Origin: Caryophanales bacterium UBA4100
Lineage (GTDB): Bacteria; Bacillota; Bacilli; Paenibacillales; UBA4045
Direction of reading: 5' to 3'
Length of the DNA stretch: 28,638 nt
NCBI GenBank assembly: GCA_002383285.1
Contig: DFXU01000059.1
Coordinates: 1-28,638, forward strand
Of the stretch, positions 15,710 to 23,731 are shown piece after piece; positions within the stretch are counted from its first letter, which is position 1, and each line of letters starts with the position of its first letter. Position numbers and translations under genes: made by a program. Under the pieces are notes generated by a model, which did no database searches, was not told where the DNA came from, and saw nothing but the letters and a program-made list of their open reading frames with translations.

Positions 15710-17131
15710 ATGGCTAAACCTACACTGCAGACGGTTGTTCAAACGCTGCGCGATCGGCTATACAAGAAGGCTGAGCAGGAAGCTATGCAGATTCTGCAAT
15801 CGAATCCTTTATCCACTCAGGCATGGGTATACCTAGGAGAAGCGCTAATTAAGCAAGGCTTCGGCCAAGCGGCGAGGAAGGTATTCAACCGAGCCTCGCT
15901 GCTTGACCCCCAAGCAATATGGGTGGATAAGGTCCATTCCGCTCTATCTCATGTAGAGGATGGAGTAATTCGTCCTGCTGTAGAGCGACTACTCGCTGTC
16001 AAGCAGGTCACAGTAGCTGCTGCAATTATGACACGCAATGAAGCGCGTTGTATCGATCGATGTATTCGCAGCTTGCTGGATGCGGTTGATGAGATTATTG
16101 TGCTTGATTCTGGTTCAACGGATGGCACACTAGAGATTCTAGCCCAATTTCCACAAGTGAAGGTGCTGTACGATGTTGCGCTTGAGGATGATTTTGCCGG
16201 TAAAAGGAATAAGGGTTTAGCACATATGGAGAGTGATTGGGTACTATGGGTCGATGCGGACGAATGGTTAATGGAAGAGGATGTATCTGCTATCCGAGAA
16301 GTGGCCGGGTTATTCCACGATGCTATGCTGCCACCGGTGCTTAATATCTGTCAAGTGAACTACATACAGAATCATATAACCTATGAATACTCGATGCCCA
16401 GGCTGTTCCAGCTTCGACGGCAATTGATGTATGATGGTCGGGTTCACGAGCAAGTTGTTGTTAAGGGTCAAGGGATGTTCGAGAGTGCAACGATCCGTCA
16501 CGCTGTAAGAGTTCGACTGCATCACGACGGGTATGAGCCTCATATTATGGAAGAGAAGACTAAGCTTAATCGCAATCTAGGCCTTCTCCGTCGGATGGTT
16601 GAAGAGGAGCCTAATAACCCTGGTTGGCTGCTATATTATGGCCGGGAGATGCTGGGTCATGGCGATGTAGATGAGGCTTTGCGGATCCTCTTGGAAGCAG
16701 AGCAGAAGGCACTTAAGGTCCCCAATTTCGGTCGCATGCTCGACATACATCAGTATCTGATCAAGATCTATTATTCGCGACAAGAGTATGAGGCTGCACA
16801 TGCGGTATGCCAACGTTCATTGGACATTCATCCGAATTATCCTGATGCATTATTCTGGTCTGCCCAGATTCAGATGCGCCAAGCCGTGCTGTTGTTACAG
16901 AAGTCGGAGAAGGAACTGAATAAATCCAAGGAATCGTTCTCAACTTATCGGGGTATTGTTACCGCGGACCGCCAAATCCTCGAATGGAAAGCGGACCTTG
17001 CTCTAGCAGATCTGGCCCAGCTCAGTGGCAAGCAAGGTGCCGCGATCGAACGCTACGAGCAGGTGCTGAACAAGCACCCAGAATTAGAGCAGGTGAAGCG
17101 GAAGCTGGGCAAGCTTAAGTCCTCTACATAA
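15710..17131 (+). CDS. TPR-containing family 2 glycosyltransferase (SunS-like)
   Basis: A 473-residue cytoplasmic enzyme. Residues 1-95 form TPR-like helices (AWVYLGEALIKQGFGQAARKVF), residues 103-330 a GT-A fold of family GT2, and the C-terminal part more TPR helices (EYEAAHAVCQRSLDIHPNYPDALFW; AIERYEQVLNKHPELEQVKRKL). Active-site signs are the nucleotide-binding AAIMTRNEARCIDRCIRSLL, VLDSGSTDGT, and the metal-binding D182-A-D184 in WVDADEW. The layout resembles SunS-type glycosyltransferases, in which TPRs aid peptide recognition. AGGAG (15698-15702) overlaps the TAG stop of the giant gene, showing translational coupling. The giant secreted protein is therefore the most likely acceptor, but this is inference; a role in a surface polysaccharide is the alternative. 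Confidence 0.9.
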   Translation: MAKPTLQTVVQTLRDRLYKKAEQEAMQILQSNPLSTQAWVYLGEALIKQGFGQAARKVFNRASLLDPQAIWVDKVHSALSHVEDGVIRPAVERLLAVKQVTVAAAIMTRNEARCIDRCIRSLLDAVDEIIVLDSGSTDGTLEILAQFPQVKVLYDVALEDDFAGKRNKGLAHMESDWVLWVDADEWLMEEDVSAIREVAGLFHDAMLPPVLNICQVNYIQNHITYEYSMPRLFQLRRQLMYDGRVHEQVVVKGQGMFESATIRHAVRVRLHHDGYEPHIMEEKTKLNRNLGLLRRMVEEEPNNPGWLLYYGREMLGHGDVDEALRILLEAEQKALKVPNFGRMLDIHQYLIKIYYSRQEYEAAHAVCQRSLDIHPNYPDALFWSAQIQMRQAVLLLQKSEKELNKSKESFSTYRGIVTADRQILEWKADLALADLAQLSGKQGAAIERYEQVLNKHPELEQVKRKLGKLKSST

Positions 17132-17180
17132 TACGAAAGTTCTTGTACAAGCGAGATGTGAGCCTTGAAGCGCTATTATG

Positions 17181-17232
17181 TTAAAAATTCCTTTTGACCT
17201 CTATCCCTTTGCCTCAGCATCATAACGTAGAG
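17181..17232. repeat. Dispersed 52-bp intergenic repeat, copy A
   Basis: Nearly identical to 26780-26831: shared CCTTTTGACCT, TATCCC, CCTCAG and ATCATAA blocks with one 1-bp indel. It lies between the glycosyltransferase gene and the convergent membrane protein gene. Confidence 0.6.
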
Positions 17233-17313
17233 TAAAGTATTTGCATTAGACTATGCCTCCTTCTATCTACTCAACAGACGGTCAGCATAGTTGAATATAA
17301 ATTCATCGAACAC

Positions 17314-17883
17314 TCATGCCTTTTTCTCCTCAAAGAATAAAAATATTTTGGTAATCCATAATGATGTCAAGAAAATCACAATGTAAAACAAGAACAGATG
17401 GAAGTACGTTGCCCACTTGTGCAGTTGAAACAATTGGATGAAGACTAAAAAGGGCTTTAGCGCAAAGGACAAGCATGCACTTAATGCTCCAAGATACAAG
17501 TAAGAATTCTTTTTCTTCTGAATTGTCCATTGATAGACCAATATAAAGGCAACGGGAACTAAGGATGCATCCAGACCGAAGCTTACCGTGAGAAAAGGGA
17601 TTGCCTGGAAGGGGTAACTCCACACGCCGAATCTCGCCCCAACAATGTCGGCATAAGTAAACCAGACGTGAATGTTAAATCCAAAAAAACCAAGAAGCAG
17701 AGCTTTTTTTTTATCGATCAGAAAATATAAAAGCACTAATGGAACGACAATCATTGCTGCAACAGCCCAAAATTGCCAAGTCCCCATGTGTGACCAATGC
17801 TGCCAATAATCCAACCAACCGTTGGACAAATTTTCTTGTTCGGAAAGCAGCTTCTTTAGATGCTCCTTCTGATTTTCAGGCAA
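17314..17883 (-). CDS. CBO0543-like integral membrane protein
   Basis: A 189-residue protein with about five membrane segments (near residues 39-58, 66-84, 95-120, 128-150 and 160-182). The central HVWFTYADIVGARFGVWSYPFQ segment resembles the CBO0543-type Firmicutes membrane proteins, whose function is unknown. The N-terminal ~35 residues are charged and soluble. The start is set at TTG 17883 because GAGGTG lies 7 nt before it; the in-frame ATG at 17898 has no good Shine-Dalgarno upstream and overlaps that motif. It is convergent with the glycosyltransferase gene. A possible 37-residue ORF sits 55 bp upstream on the same strand. Confidence 0.75.
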   Translation of the reverse strand: MPENQKEHLKKLLSEQENLSNGWLDYWQHWSHMGTWQFWAVAAMIVVPLVLLYFLIDKKKALLLGFFGFNIHVWFTYADIVGARFGVWSYPFQAIPFLTVSFGLDASLVPVAFILVYQWTIQKKKNSYLYLGALSACLSFALKPFLVFIQLFQLHKWATYFHLFLFYIVIFLTSLWITKIFLFFEEKKA

Positions 17884-17938
17884 GGTGCCCCACCTCATTT
17901 CAAAACTTTTCTCTTATTTTGTTCAGTAATGAATTCCC

Positions 17939-18052
17939 TTATTCAGCTTGACCAGCTAATAGTTGTAAAGATGTATCTCTAAAAAACTTATAATCTTCAT
18001 TCATATTAAAAAAGTGAACATCTATTAGCTCTTGCACGCGTTCCTTGTTCAT
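17939..18052 (-). CDS. Possible small ORF (37 residues) or gene remnant
   Basis: ATG 18052 to TAA 17939 encodes a protein-like polar sequence (MNKERVQELIDVHFFNMNED...LLAGQAE). No Shine-Dalgarno precedes the ATG, but AAGGA precedes an internal GTG (sixth codon). An overlapping +1 frame upstream also reads protein-like (NYKKIEDIYVKQNIIDEQGTR), so this could instead be the 3' end of a frameshifted, decayed gene. It is unrecognised. Confidence 0.25.
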   Translation of the reverse strand: MNKERVQELIDVHFFNMNEDYKFFRDTSLQLLAGQAE

Positions 18053-18223
18053 CTATTATATTCTGTTTAACGTATATGTCCTCAATCTTCTTATAGTTTA
18101 TAGGTGCTGAGGTAATGGGATAACAGTCAAAAGAGACCCGCAGCACAACCAAAGAGACCATAATGCACTCTCAAAAAAGACAGCTTTTCCGACAGCTTCT
18201 CCTGCTGCTGCAGAAGAACCGCA

Positions 18224-18257
18224 GAAAAAAAAGCTCCGCAATATGTTGCGAAGCTTT
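18224..18257 (-). terminator. Rho-independent terminator of sugar permease operon
   Basis: On the minus strand, AAAGCTTCGCAA pairs with TTGCGGAGCTTT (one mismatch, short loop) and is followed by a run of eight T. It begins about 40 bp after the stop codon of the second permease at 18298. Confidence 0.85.
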
Positions 18258-18297
18258 ATTGCTCTATTGCGCCACCACACAAACACAACTCCACAGC

Positions 18298-19128
18298 TTA
18301 GCCCTTGATCGCTCCAGCCGTTACACCCTTCACAATATGCTTCTGTAGCACGATGAACATGGCGATCGACGGCAGCACGGCCATCATTAATGCGGTCATG
18401 GTATATTGCCAATCGGTATTATATTGCCCTACGAATGTATAGGCAGCTAATGTGAGTGTCTTCGTATCCGTTGAGCCATTAACCATGAGAAGCGGCAATA
18501 GGAAGTCATTCCAAATCCACATCCCTTGGATAATAACAATCGTAGCGGTAACCGACTTCAGTAACGGGAAGATCACGCTGAAGAATGTCCGGAATGAGGA
18601 TGCACCGTCGATCATGGCACTCTCATCGATTTCCCTGGGAATACCCTTTATGAACCCAACATAGATGAATACAGCAAGAGGTACACCGAAGCCCCAATAT
18701 TGGATGCCCAATCCCCAGATACTATCGGACAGATGCAGCATCTTGGCAAGCTTCAGAAGTGTAACCATGATACTCTGGAACGGAATGAGCATAGGTAATA
18801 TGCACAAGAAATATACGAGTGTGCTCATACGAGATTTGGTTCTGGATACCTTATATGCTGCGATAGCTGAGAGGAAGACTATCCCCGCAAGTCCAAGTCC
18901 TGTAATGATAATGTTGTTGAAGAACAGCCTTGGGTAGTTGATATACTGCCATACGTAGCTATAGTTCTCGAAGGCCAATGCCTTCGGAAGAGCAATAACA
19001 TCGATCATGACTTCCTGGAAGGATTTCAATGAATTAATAAGCACAAGCAGGATCGGGTATAAGAATATGAAGGCTACGACGATCATAGCAGCCTCGAGCA
19101 CATAGAACATCCTTTTTTTCGCTTTCAT
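18298..19128 (-). CDS. Carbohydrate ABC transporter permease (MalG-type, CUT1)
   Basis: A 276-residue inner permease subunit with six membrane segments (near residues 9-30, 72-94, 105-128, 140-160, 184-208 and 240-262). The EAA loop that contacts the ATPase reads EIDESAMIDGASSFRTFFSV, followed by IFPLLK. The N-terminal VAFIFLYPILLVLINSLKS matches the MalG/LplC/YesQ group. AGGTGGAG precedes ATG 19128, and the gene begins 1 bp after the upstream permease stop, so the two are one operon ending at the 18224-18257 terminator. It works with the permease at 19130-20017 and the binding protein at 23732-25060. No ATPase gene is present, so a shared MsmX-type ATPase is inferred. Confidence 0.94.
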   Translation of the reverse strand: MKAKKRMFYVLEAAMIVVAFIFLYPILLVLINSLKSFQEVMIDVIALPKALAFENYSYVWQYINYPRLFFNNIIITGLGLAGIVFLSAIAAYKVSRTKSRMSTLVYFLCILPMLIPFQSIMVTLLKLAKMLHLSDSIWGLGIQYWGFGVPLAVFIYVGFIKGIPREIDESAMIDGASSFRTFFSVIFPLLKSVTATIVIIQGMWIWNDFLLPLLMVNGSTDTKTLTLAAYTFVGQYNTDWQYTMTALMMAVLPSIAMFIVLQKHIVKGVTAGAIKG

Positions 19129-19129
19129 C

Positions 19130-20017
19130 TTAGTTCTCCACCTCTCTTCGCTTGAAGTAGGTTAGTTGAATGATCGTAATAACCAATACGACAAGGAACA
19201 GGATTAGTGCTTTTGCTGTTCCATAACCATAAAGATTGTTCTGGAATGTGTCTCGATATATATCGTAAGCTACGCTGTATGTCGTACCTCCGGGACCGCC
19301 GCCTGTTAAGGACAGGATCATATCGAAGATCTTGATCGCATTCGTAAGTGATAAGAATAAGGATATCGTAATGGCAGGAGCAAGCAGAGGAAGCGTCACA
19401 TTGAAGAATCTCCTGAACGGCCCAGCTCCATCAACGGTTGCGGCTTCCAGCATTTCTTGAGGTACAGCTTGCAAGCCCGCGATATAGATGACAATATAGA
19501 ATCCGATGGATTGCCACACGGACACGATTAAGACGGAGTAGAACGCCAGCTTCGGATCGCCCAGCCAGCTCAGCTCGAATATTCCCCACCCTGTTAATTG
19601 GGAGAATGAGTCAAAGCCCTGCATGAAGATGAACTTCCAGATGAAACCTACGATAACTAAGCTCAAGATGTAGGGAATGAAGAAGGCGGCTCTGAGTACA
19701 GACGCTGATTTCAATTTCTGATCGAGAATGACTGCAAGCACGATGGCGAACACATTGATCAGGATAATATAGAGGAATGTGTACTTCACCGTGAAGAGCG
19801 ATGCAGCGCTGAAGTTCTCATCGCCTAGGAATATTTGTTTGAAATTCTCTAATCCTATGAATGTTGGGGATTTCGAGATGCCATTCCACTCTGTCAATGA
19901 GTACATCATACTCATGAAGAAGGGAACATAGAATGCGAATGCCACACACAGGATGACAGGCAGTGTGAAGAGGCCGAATTCTAATCTGCCTAATCCGTTC
20001 CTACCTAGTTTTTTCAT
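19130..20017 (-). CDS. Carbohydrate ABC transporter permease (MalF/UgpA-type, CUT1)
   Basis: A 295-residue permease subunit with six membrane segments. It shows the family start FGLFTLPVILCVAFAFYVPF, then YSLTEWNG, and the EAA loop EMLEAATVDGAGPFRRFFNV followed by TLPLLAPAI. The preferred start is ATG 20017, with AAGGTG 6 nt upstream; the in-frame GTG at 20032 is less likely. It is the first gene of a two-permease operon on the minus strand, divergent from the kinase/regulator operon across about 127 bp, an arrangement that allows shared control. A TATAAT sits on the minus strand at 20052-20057, but without a clear -35. Confidence 0.94.
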   Translation of the reverse strand: MKKLGRNGLGRLEFGLFTLPVILCVAFAFYVPFFMSMMYSLTEWNGISKSPTFIGLENFKQIFLGDENFSAASLFTVKYTFLYIILINVFAIVLAVILDQKLKSASVLRAAFFIPYILSLVIVGFIWKFIFMQGFDSFSQLTGWGIFELSWLGDPKLAFYSVLIVSVWQSIGFYIVIYIAGLQAVPQEMLEAATVDGAGPFRRFFNVTLPLLAPAITISLFLSLTNAIKIFDMILSLTGGGPGGTTYSVAYDIYRDTFQNNLYGYGTAKALILFLVVLVITIIQLTYFKRREVEN

Positions 20018-20144
20018 TGCTTTCACCTTCACTTTCTTTCTGTTAACATCAATTATATTGAAATGAGTGCTGTGGGGATATGTATTTAAGTAAACAATTG
20101 AGGGTAATAACGTGAACTAATCTTGAAGGAGGCCAAGCGGACTC

Positions 20145-21986
20145 ATGAGCAGCATACAGCATTTGGTTCGGAAATTCATACGATTCATCCAGTATAAGAG
20201 CACGAGTAAGCTGGTCAATAAGCTCATTCTACTCTTCGCGACCATCATTATATTAGTCGTTGTCTCCCTTACTTACATTTCCTACAAAATGATAGAAACA
20301 GAGTCGGTGAACAATGACATCTCCAGTAACAAGAGTAATTTGCGGCTGGTTAACAAGAATTTGGCCAATTATTTCGCAGAGATCGAGCAATTCTCTCTAC
20401 CAGGCTTGCGTTATGCTGATTTAATAAGCGCCATTACGAACGAGCCGGATGATTACATGGCGCAGCTGTACATTGAAGATTACTTGAGAAGCCTGTTCTA
20501 TGCCAGACAGGATGTAGAGCATGTTTACCTGTACCTCGTTCATCCGAACAAATATTACTACATCTCCAGAGAGAATCCTACGATTAAGGTTAGCTATGAT
20601 GAGGCTAATCAAATTCCAACGGAGGATTGGTTTAAGAAGACGATTGAGAGTGACGAATATGACTATATACAGTCACTATTGTCATCGGAAGCGGACACAG
20701 CCGGGTATGCGGTCAATACCGAACGCAGCTTTATGGGCTATCACCGCACGCTGCGTACGCTCATTGATCGAGAGCCGCAAGCAATTGTATCGCTATTCTT
20801 CAATAAGACGAATCGAGACGAGATTATTCGGGATATCCCTAGAACAGAGCGAGAAAGCCTTATCCTGCTTAATGATAACGATGTTCCCTTCTATGTGAGT
20901 AACGCTCGAATGTTCGAGATGCAGCGGAGCTCGGACTTCTATGCTTTAGCCGAACAAGAGGGGCGGGATGGTTTATTCGAGTGGACCGGTGGCAATGATC
21001 GCTATCTCATTATTAGTGATGTTGAGGAAACAGCACAATGGCGATTAATTAAATCGATTCCCTATGATCAGATTTATCAATCTGCTGAGACGAGTCGGAA
21101 TGTTAGTATGGGTATCGGAGGTATCTTCCTCCTCGTGTCACTCATTCTCGTATCTCTGACATCGAATGCGATCACTAGGCCGCTTATCCATCTCTCGCGT
21201 AAGATGAATCGGGTTAGCTTAGGCAACTTCGATGTGGAGGCCAAGGTTCAAGGTCGGGATGAGATTGCATTGCTATCTAGGCAATTTAATGAGATGGTCG
21301 TTCGCACGAATGACCTCATTAACGAGCGATACAAGATGAAGCTGGTAGAGAAGAGCGCGATATTGAAGGCTCTGGAGGCGGAGATTAACCCTCACTTTCT
21401 ATACAATGCTCTGCAGGCGATATCGACGAAGTCATTGAAGAGCGGGGAGCAAGACATTGCGGAGATGGTGGATGCTCTTGCGTTGACCCTGCGCTACTGT
21501 ATTAGCGGACAAGATATAGTTAGCTTGAGTGATGAGATGAAGCATATCGAGAACTACTTAGTCATTCAGAAAGCCAGGTTCGGAACTCGGCTTCGTGTAG
21601 ACTATGATTGGGACGATGATATCGCAGCTCTTGAAATTCCGAAGCTCTCCATTCAGACGCTGGTGGAGAATTCGATCAAGCATGGATTAGAGAAAGTGTC
21701 TACAACGGTGACTATTCATATTCAGGCTCGTCTGGAGGATGAGCATACACGCATATCTGTAAGGGATGACGGCCCGGGGATATTACCCGAACAGCTAGAC
21801 GAAATTATGAATTCTCTAGACGTTGAGTGGGAGGATTGGAAGGGCGAGTCGATTGGGCTGAAGAATCTGCACACAAGACTTAGACTGATCTATGGCAGTG
21901 AAGCCGGTATTGAGATCGAGGCGGATGAATCGGGCACGGTAATGAGCATACTGATTCCTAGGGGAGGGAAACGAGCGAATGTATAG
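20145..21986 (+). CDS. YesM-type sensor histidine kinase
   Basis: A 613-residue membrane kinase. TM1 lies at about 27-48 and TM2 at about 323-343, enclosing a ~270-residue extracytoplasmic sensor likely of the dCache type. HAMP follows (about 344-397, RPLIHLSRKMNRV...GRDEIALLSRQFNEM). The HisKA_7TM-like/His_kinase block is INPHFLYNALQAIS with phospho-acceptor H417, the N-box is TLVENSIKHG (about 506-515), and the ATP-lid motif is DDGPGI (about 541). The family typically senses sugars, often via a binding protein, and phosphorylates a YesN-type regulator; here the next gene encodes one and overlaps by 8 bp. AAGGAGG (20126-20132) is 12 nt before ATG. It is divergent from the permease operon. 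Confidence 0.95.
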   Translation: MSSIQHLVRKFIRFIQYKSTSKLVNKLILLFATIIILVVVSLTYISYKMIETESVNNDISSNKSNLRLVNKNLANYFAEIEQFSLPGLRYADLISAITNEPDDYMAQLYIEDYLRSLFYARQDVEHVYLYLVHPNKYYYISRENPTIKVSYDEANQIPTEDWFKKTIESDEYDYIQSLLSSEADTAGYAVNTERSFMGYHRTLRTLIDREPQAIVSLFFNKTNRDEIIRDIPRTERESLILLNDNDVPFYVSNARMFEMQRSSDFYALAEQEGRDGLFEWTGGNDRYLIISDVEETAQWRLIKSIPYDQIYQSAETSRNVSMGIGGIFLLVSLILVSLTSNAITRPLIHLSRKMNRVSLGNFDVEAKVQGRDEIALLSRQFNEMVVRTNDLINERYKMKLVEKSAILKALEAEINPHFLYNALQAISTKSLKSGEQDIAEMVDALALTLRYCISGQDIVSLSDEMKHIENYLVIQKARFGTRLRVDYDWDDDIAALEIPKLSIQTLVENSIKHGLEKVSTTVTIHIQARLEDEHTRISVRDDGPGILPEQLDEIMNSLDVEWEDWKGESIGLKNLHTRLRLIYGSEAGIEIEADESGTVMSILIPRGGKRANV

Positions 21987-23610
21987 TGTATTGATCGTGG
22001 ATGACGAAGAGCCTCTCATAGAGGCTATAAGAATTCTTGGAGATTGGGATAATCTCCGAGTTACCGAGATCATGGAAGCGAATAATGGTAAAGAGGGCAT
22101 GGCATTAATTAGAGAGAAGAAGCCAGATTTGATTCTCGTTGACATGAAGATGCCAGTGATGAGTGGGACCGAATTTCTTAAGCTAGTGAATCAGGAGTAT
22201 CCAGACATTCCGATTATCGTCATAAGCGGATACAACGATTTCGATTATGCAAGGCAGGCGATTAAATCCGATGCAGTCGATTATTTGCTGAAGCCTGTTA
22301 ATAAGAAGGAGCTTAATCACGCCTTAGGTGTGGCGGTTGCGGGTATTGAGCAACGTAGAAGAGAAAGAGATGTTCACATTGATCGAGAAATTACCCTGAA
22401 TATGTCCTTGCCTAAGCTGAAAGAGAAGATCTTGATATCTATTCTCGAGAATAGATTTCAGTCGAGCCCAGCTAGTCTTGCAATGATCGGTGCGGATGAT
22501 CCCAGAGCACAATTCGGACTAGCACACATCCGTATTATGAATCTGAAGCAAATCCTTCGCGATAAATTCAGGGACGACACAGATCTGCTCTACTTCTCAT
22601 TAACGAATGTGATTAATGAAGAGGTTGGCGACGATAAATTGAATTGCTTCAGCTTCAATCATCCTAAGCGGGAGCAAGAGATTATTCTGCTCTATACGTT
22701 CGACTCCTCGCACCGTGAGACGATAATGTTCCAGTCTCAATCGGCGATTGGGCGAGCGTTAAGTAGATTGAACACCCTATTCGGGATTGTTGCTGTGGCT
22801 GGTCTGGGTGGAATCAGCACAGAAATCGGACAGCTTCCTGTCGCGTTCCATGTGGCAGACCAGGTCGTGAATAGCATGAATTTGATGTTCATTCATCATA
22901 ATGATGTGATGGTCAGCTATACCATTAGCCATGGAAGCTCAGACAATCAATCCATAACGGGAAGAATCTCCGCTATTCGACATGCGCTAGAGGAAGGTAA
23001 TCTGGCTTATGCGGAGGCTATTGTTGCTGAGTATATTGGGAAGTTCAAGCACACAGGCTATTATAGCATTGGTATGGCGGGCCGCACGCTAGGTGAGTTC
23101 ACACTTCTGCTTCGCGAGATCGCGCTTGACCTTGGTGTGACCAATGAGGAGCTTGCGATGGGATGCGAGCATGAACTGCGAACAAGAGGTGTAACCTTCG
23201 ATTATGTCTCATTCCAGCAATTTGAACAATTATTAAACGCGATCTTGAACTACTATGGAGAGCTAATCAGGAGGTCTATTCAAACCCATCAGCATTTCAA
23301 CATTCAGGATATTAAGGACTACATTCATCTTCATTATGCAGAAGAAATTAGGATTTCGATATTCACAGAGCGATATTATCTGAGTCGTGAATACTTGATG
23401 AAGCTATTCAAGCAGGAATACGGATCAGGCATATATGAATACGTGCAGAAGGTGCGAATGGAGAAGGCGAAGGAGCTATTGATGGATCCTAGAATTAAAA
23501 TTCAGGACATCTCTGAGATGTTAGGCTACAAGGACAAAAATTACTTCAGCAAAGCGTTCAAAAATTACTATCAACAATCCCCGTCCGATTATAGAGCGAG
23601 CAGGATGTAG
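21979..23610 (+). CDS. YesN-type AraC-family response regulator
   Basis: A 543-residue two-component regulator. The receiver domain (1-125) has the acidic pair D8-D9, phospho-acceptor D55 in ILVDMKMPV, and K105 in YLLKPVNK. A ~300-residue middle region of unknown fold, common in YesN-type proteins, follows. The C-terminal AraC double helix-turn-helix (about 440-543) has NIQDIKDYIHLHYAEEI, YLSREYLMKLFKQEYG, and the second-HTH hallmark IQDISEMLGYKDKNYFSKAF...YQQSPSDYR. Its start overlaps the kinase end by 8 bp, with GGGGAGGG just upstream, so the two are made together. Likely targets are the binding-protein gene 121 bp downstream and perhaps the divergent permeases. Confidence 0.95.
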   Translation: MYSVLIVDDEEPLIEAIRILGDWDNLRVTEIMEANNGKEGMALIREKKPDLILVDMKMPVMSGTEFLKLVNQEYPDIPIIVISGYNDFDYARQAIKSDAVDYLLKPVNKKELNHALGVAVAGIEQRRRERDVHIDREITLNMSLPKLKEKILISILENRFQSSPASLAMIGADDPRAQFGLAHIRIMNLKQILRDKFRDDTDLLYFSLTNVINEEVGDDKLNCFSFNHPKREQEIILLYTFDSSHRETIMFQSQSAIGRALSRLNTLFGIVAVAGLGGISTEIGQLPVAFHVADQVVNSMNLMFIHHNDVMVSYTISHGSSDNQSITGRISAIRHALEEGNLAYAEAIVAEYIGKFKHTGYYSIGMAGRTLGEFTLLLREIALDLGVTNEELAMGCEHELRTRGVTFDYVSFQQFEQLLNAILNYYGELIRRSIQTHQHFNIQDIKDYIHLHYAEEIRISIFTERYYLSREYLMKLFKQEYGSGIYEYVQKVRMEKAKELLMDPRIKIQDISEMLGYKDKNYFSKAFKNYYQQSPSDYRASRM

Positions 23611-23618
23611 GTGCTGTT

Positions 23619-23632
23619 TGAAATCGATCACT
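23619..23632 (+). promoter_or_regulatory. Candidate CcpA cre site upstream of binding-protein gene
   Basis: TGAAATCGATCACT matches the cre consensus TGWAANCGNTNWCA at 13 of 14 positions. It lies 100 bp upstream of ATG 23732, in the gap after the regulator gene. Confidence 0.4.
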
Positions 23633-23661
23633 TTTTTACCCTTAACTGATTACAAAACTAC

Positions 23662-23690
23662 ATTTTTATAGAACCTCTATTTCTTTAGAA
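23662..23690 (+). promoter_or_regulatory. Direct repeat, candidate regulator-binding site
   Basis: ATTTTTATAGAA (23662) and ATTTCTTTAGAA (23679) match at 10 of 12 positions with 17-bp spacing. The second copy overlaps TAGAAT (23686-23691), a plausible -10 without a good -35, as expected of an activator-dependent promoter. Confidence 0.3.
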
Positions 23691-23731
23691 TAATAAACGT
23701 AGTAACCATAATAGACGGAGGGGTTCAAATA

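Larger units (their letters stand above)
17899..18297. other. Intergenic region between minus-strand genes
   Basis: It holds the possible 37-residue ORF (17939-18052) and, at its right end, the strong terminator of the sugar permease operon (18224-18257). Nothing else is recognised. Confidence 0.5.

Noticed and set aside
17132..17151. Terminator of the glycosyltransferase gene
   Set aside because: TACGAAAGTTCTTGTACAAG can form only a weak hairpin with no T-tract; it fits better as a lone copy of the palindromic element.
18098..18412. 104-residue minus-strand ORF over the end of the MalG-type permease gene
   Set aside because: It overlaps the well-supported permease gene and the strong terminator in another frame, has a Cys/Trp/Gly-rich unnatural composition and no ribosome binding site.
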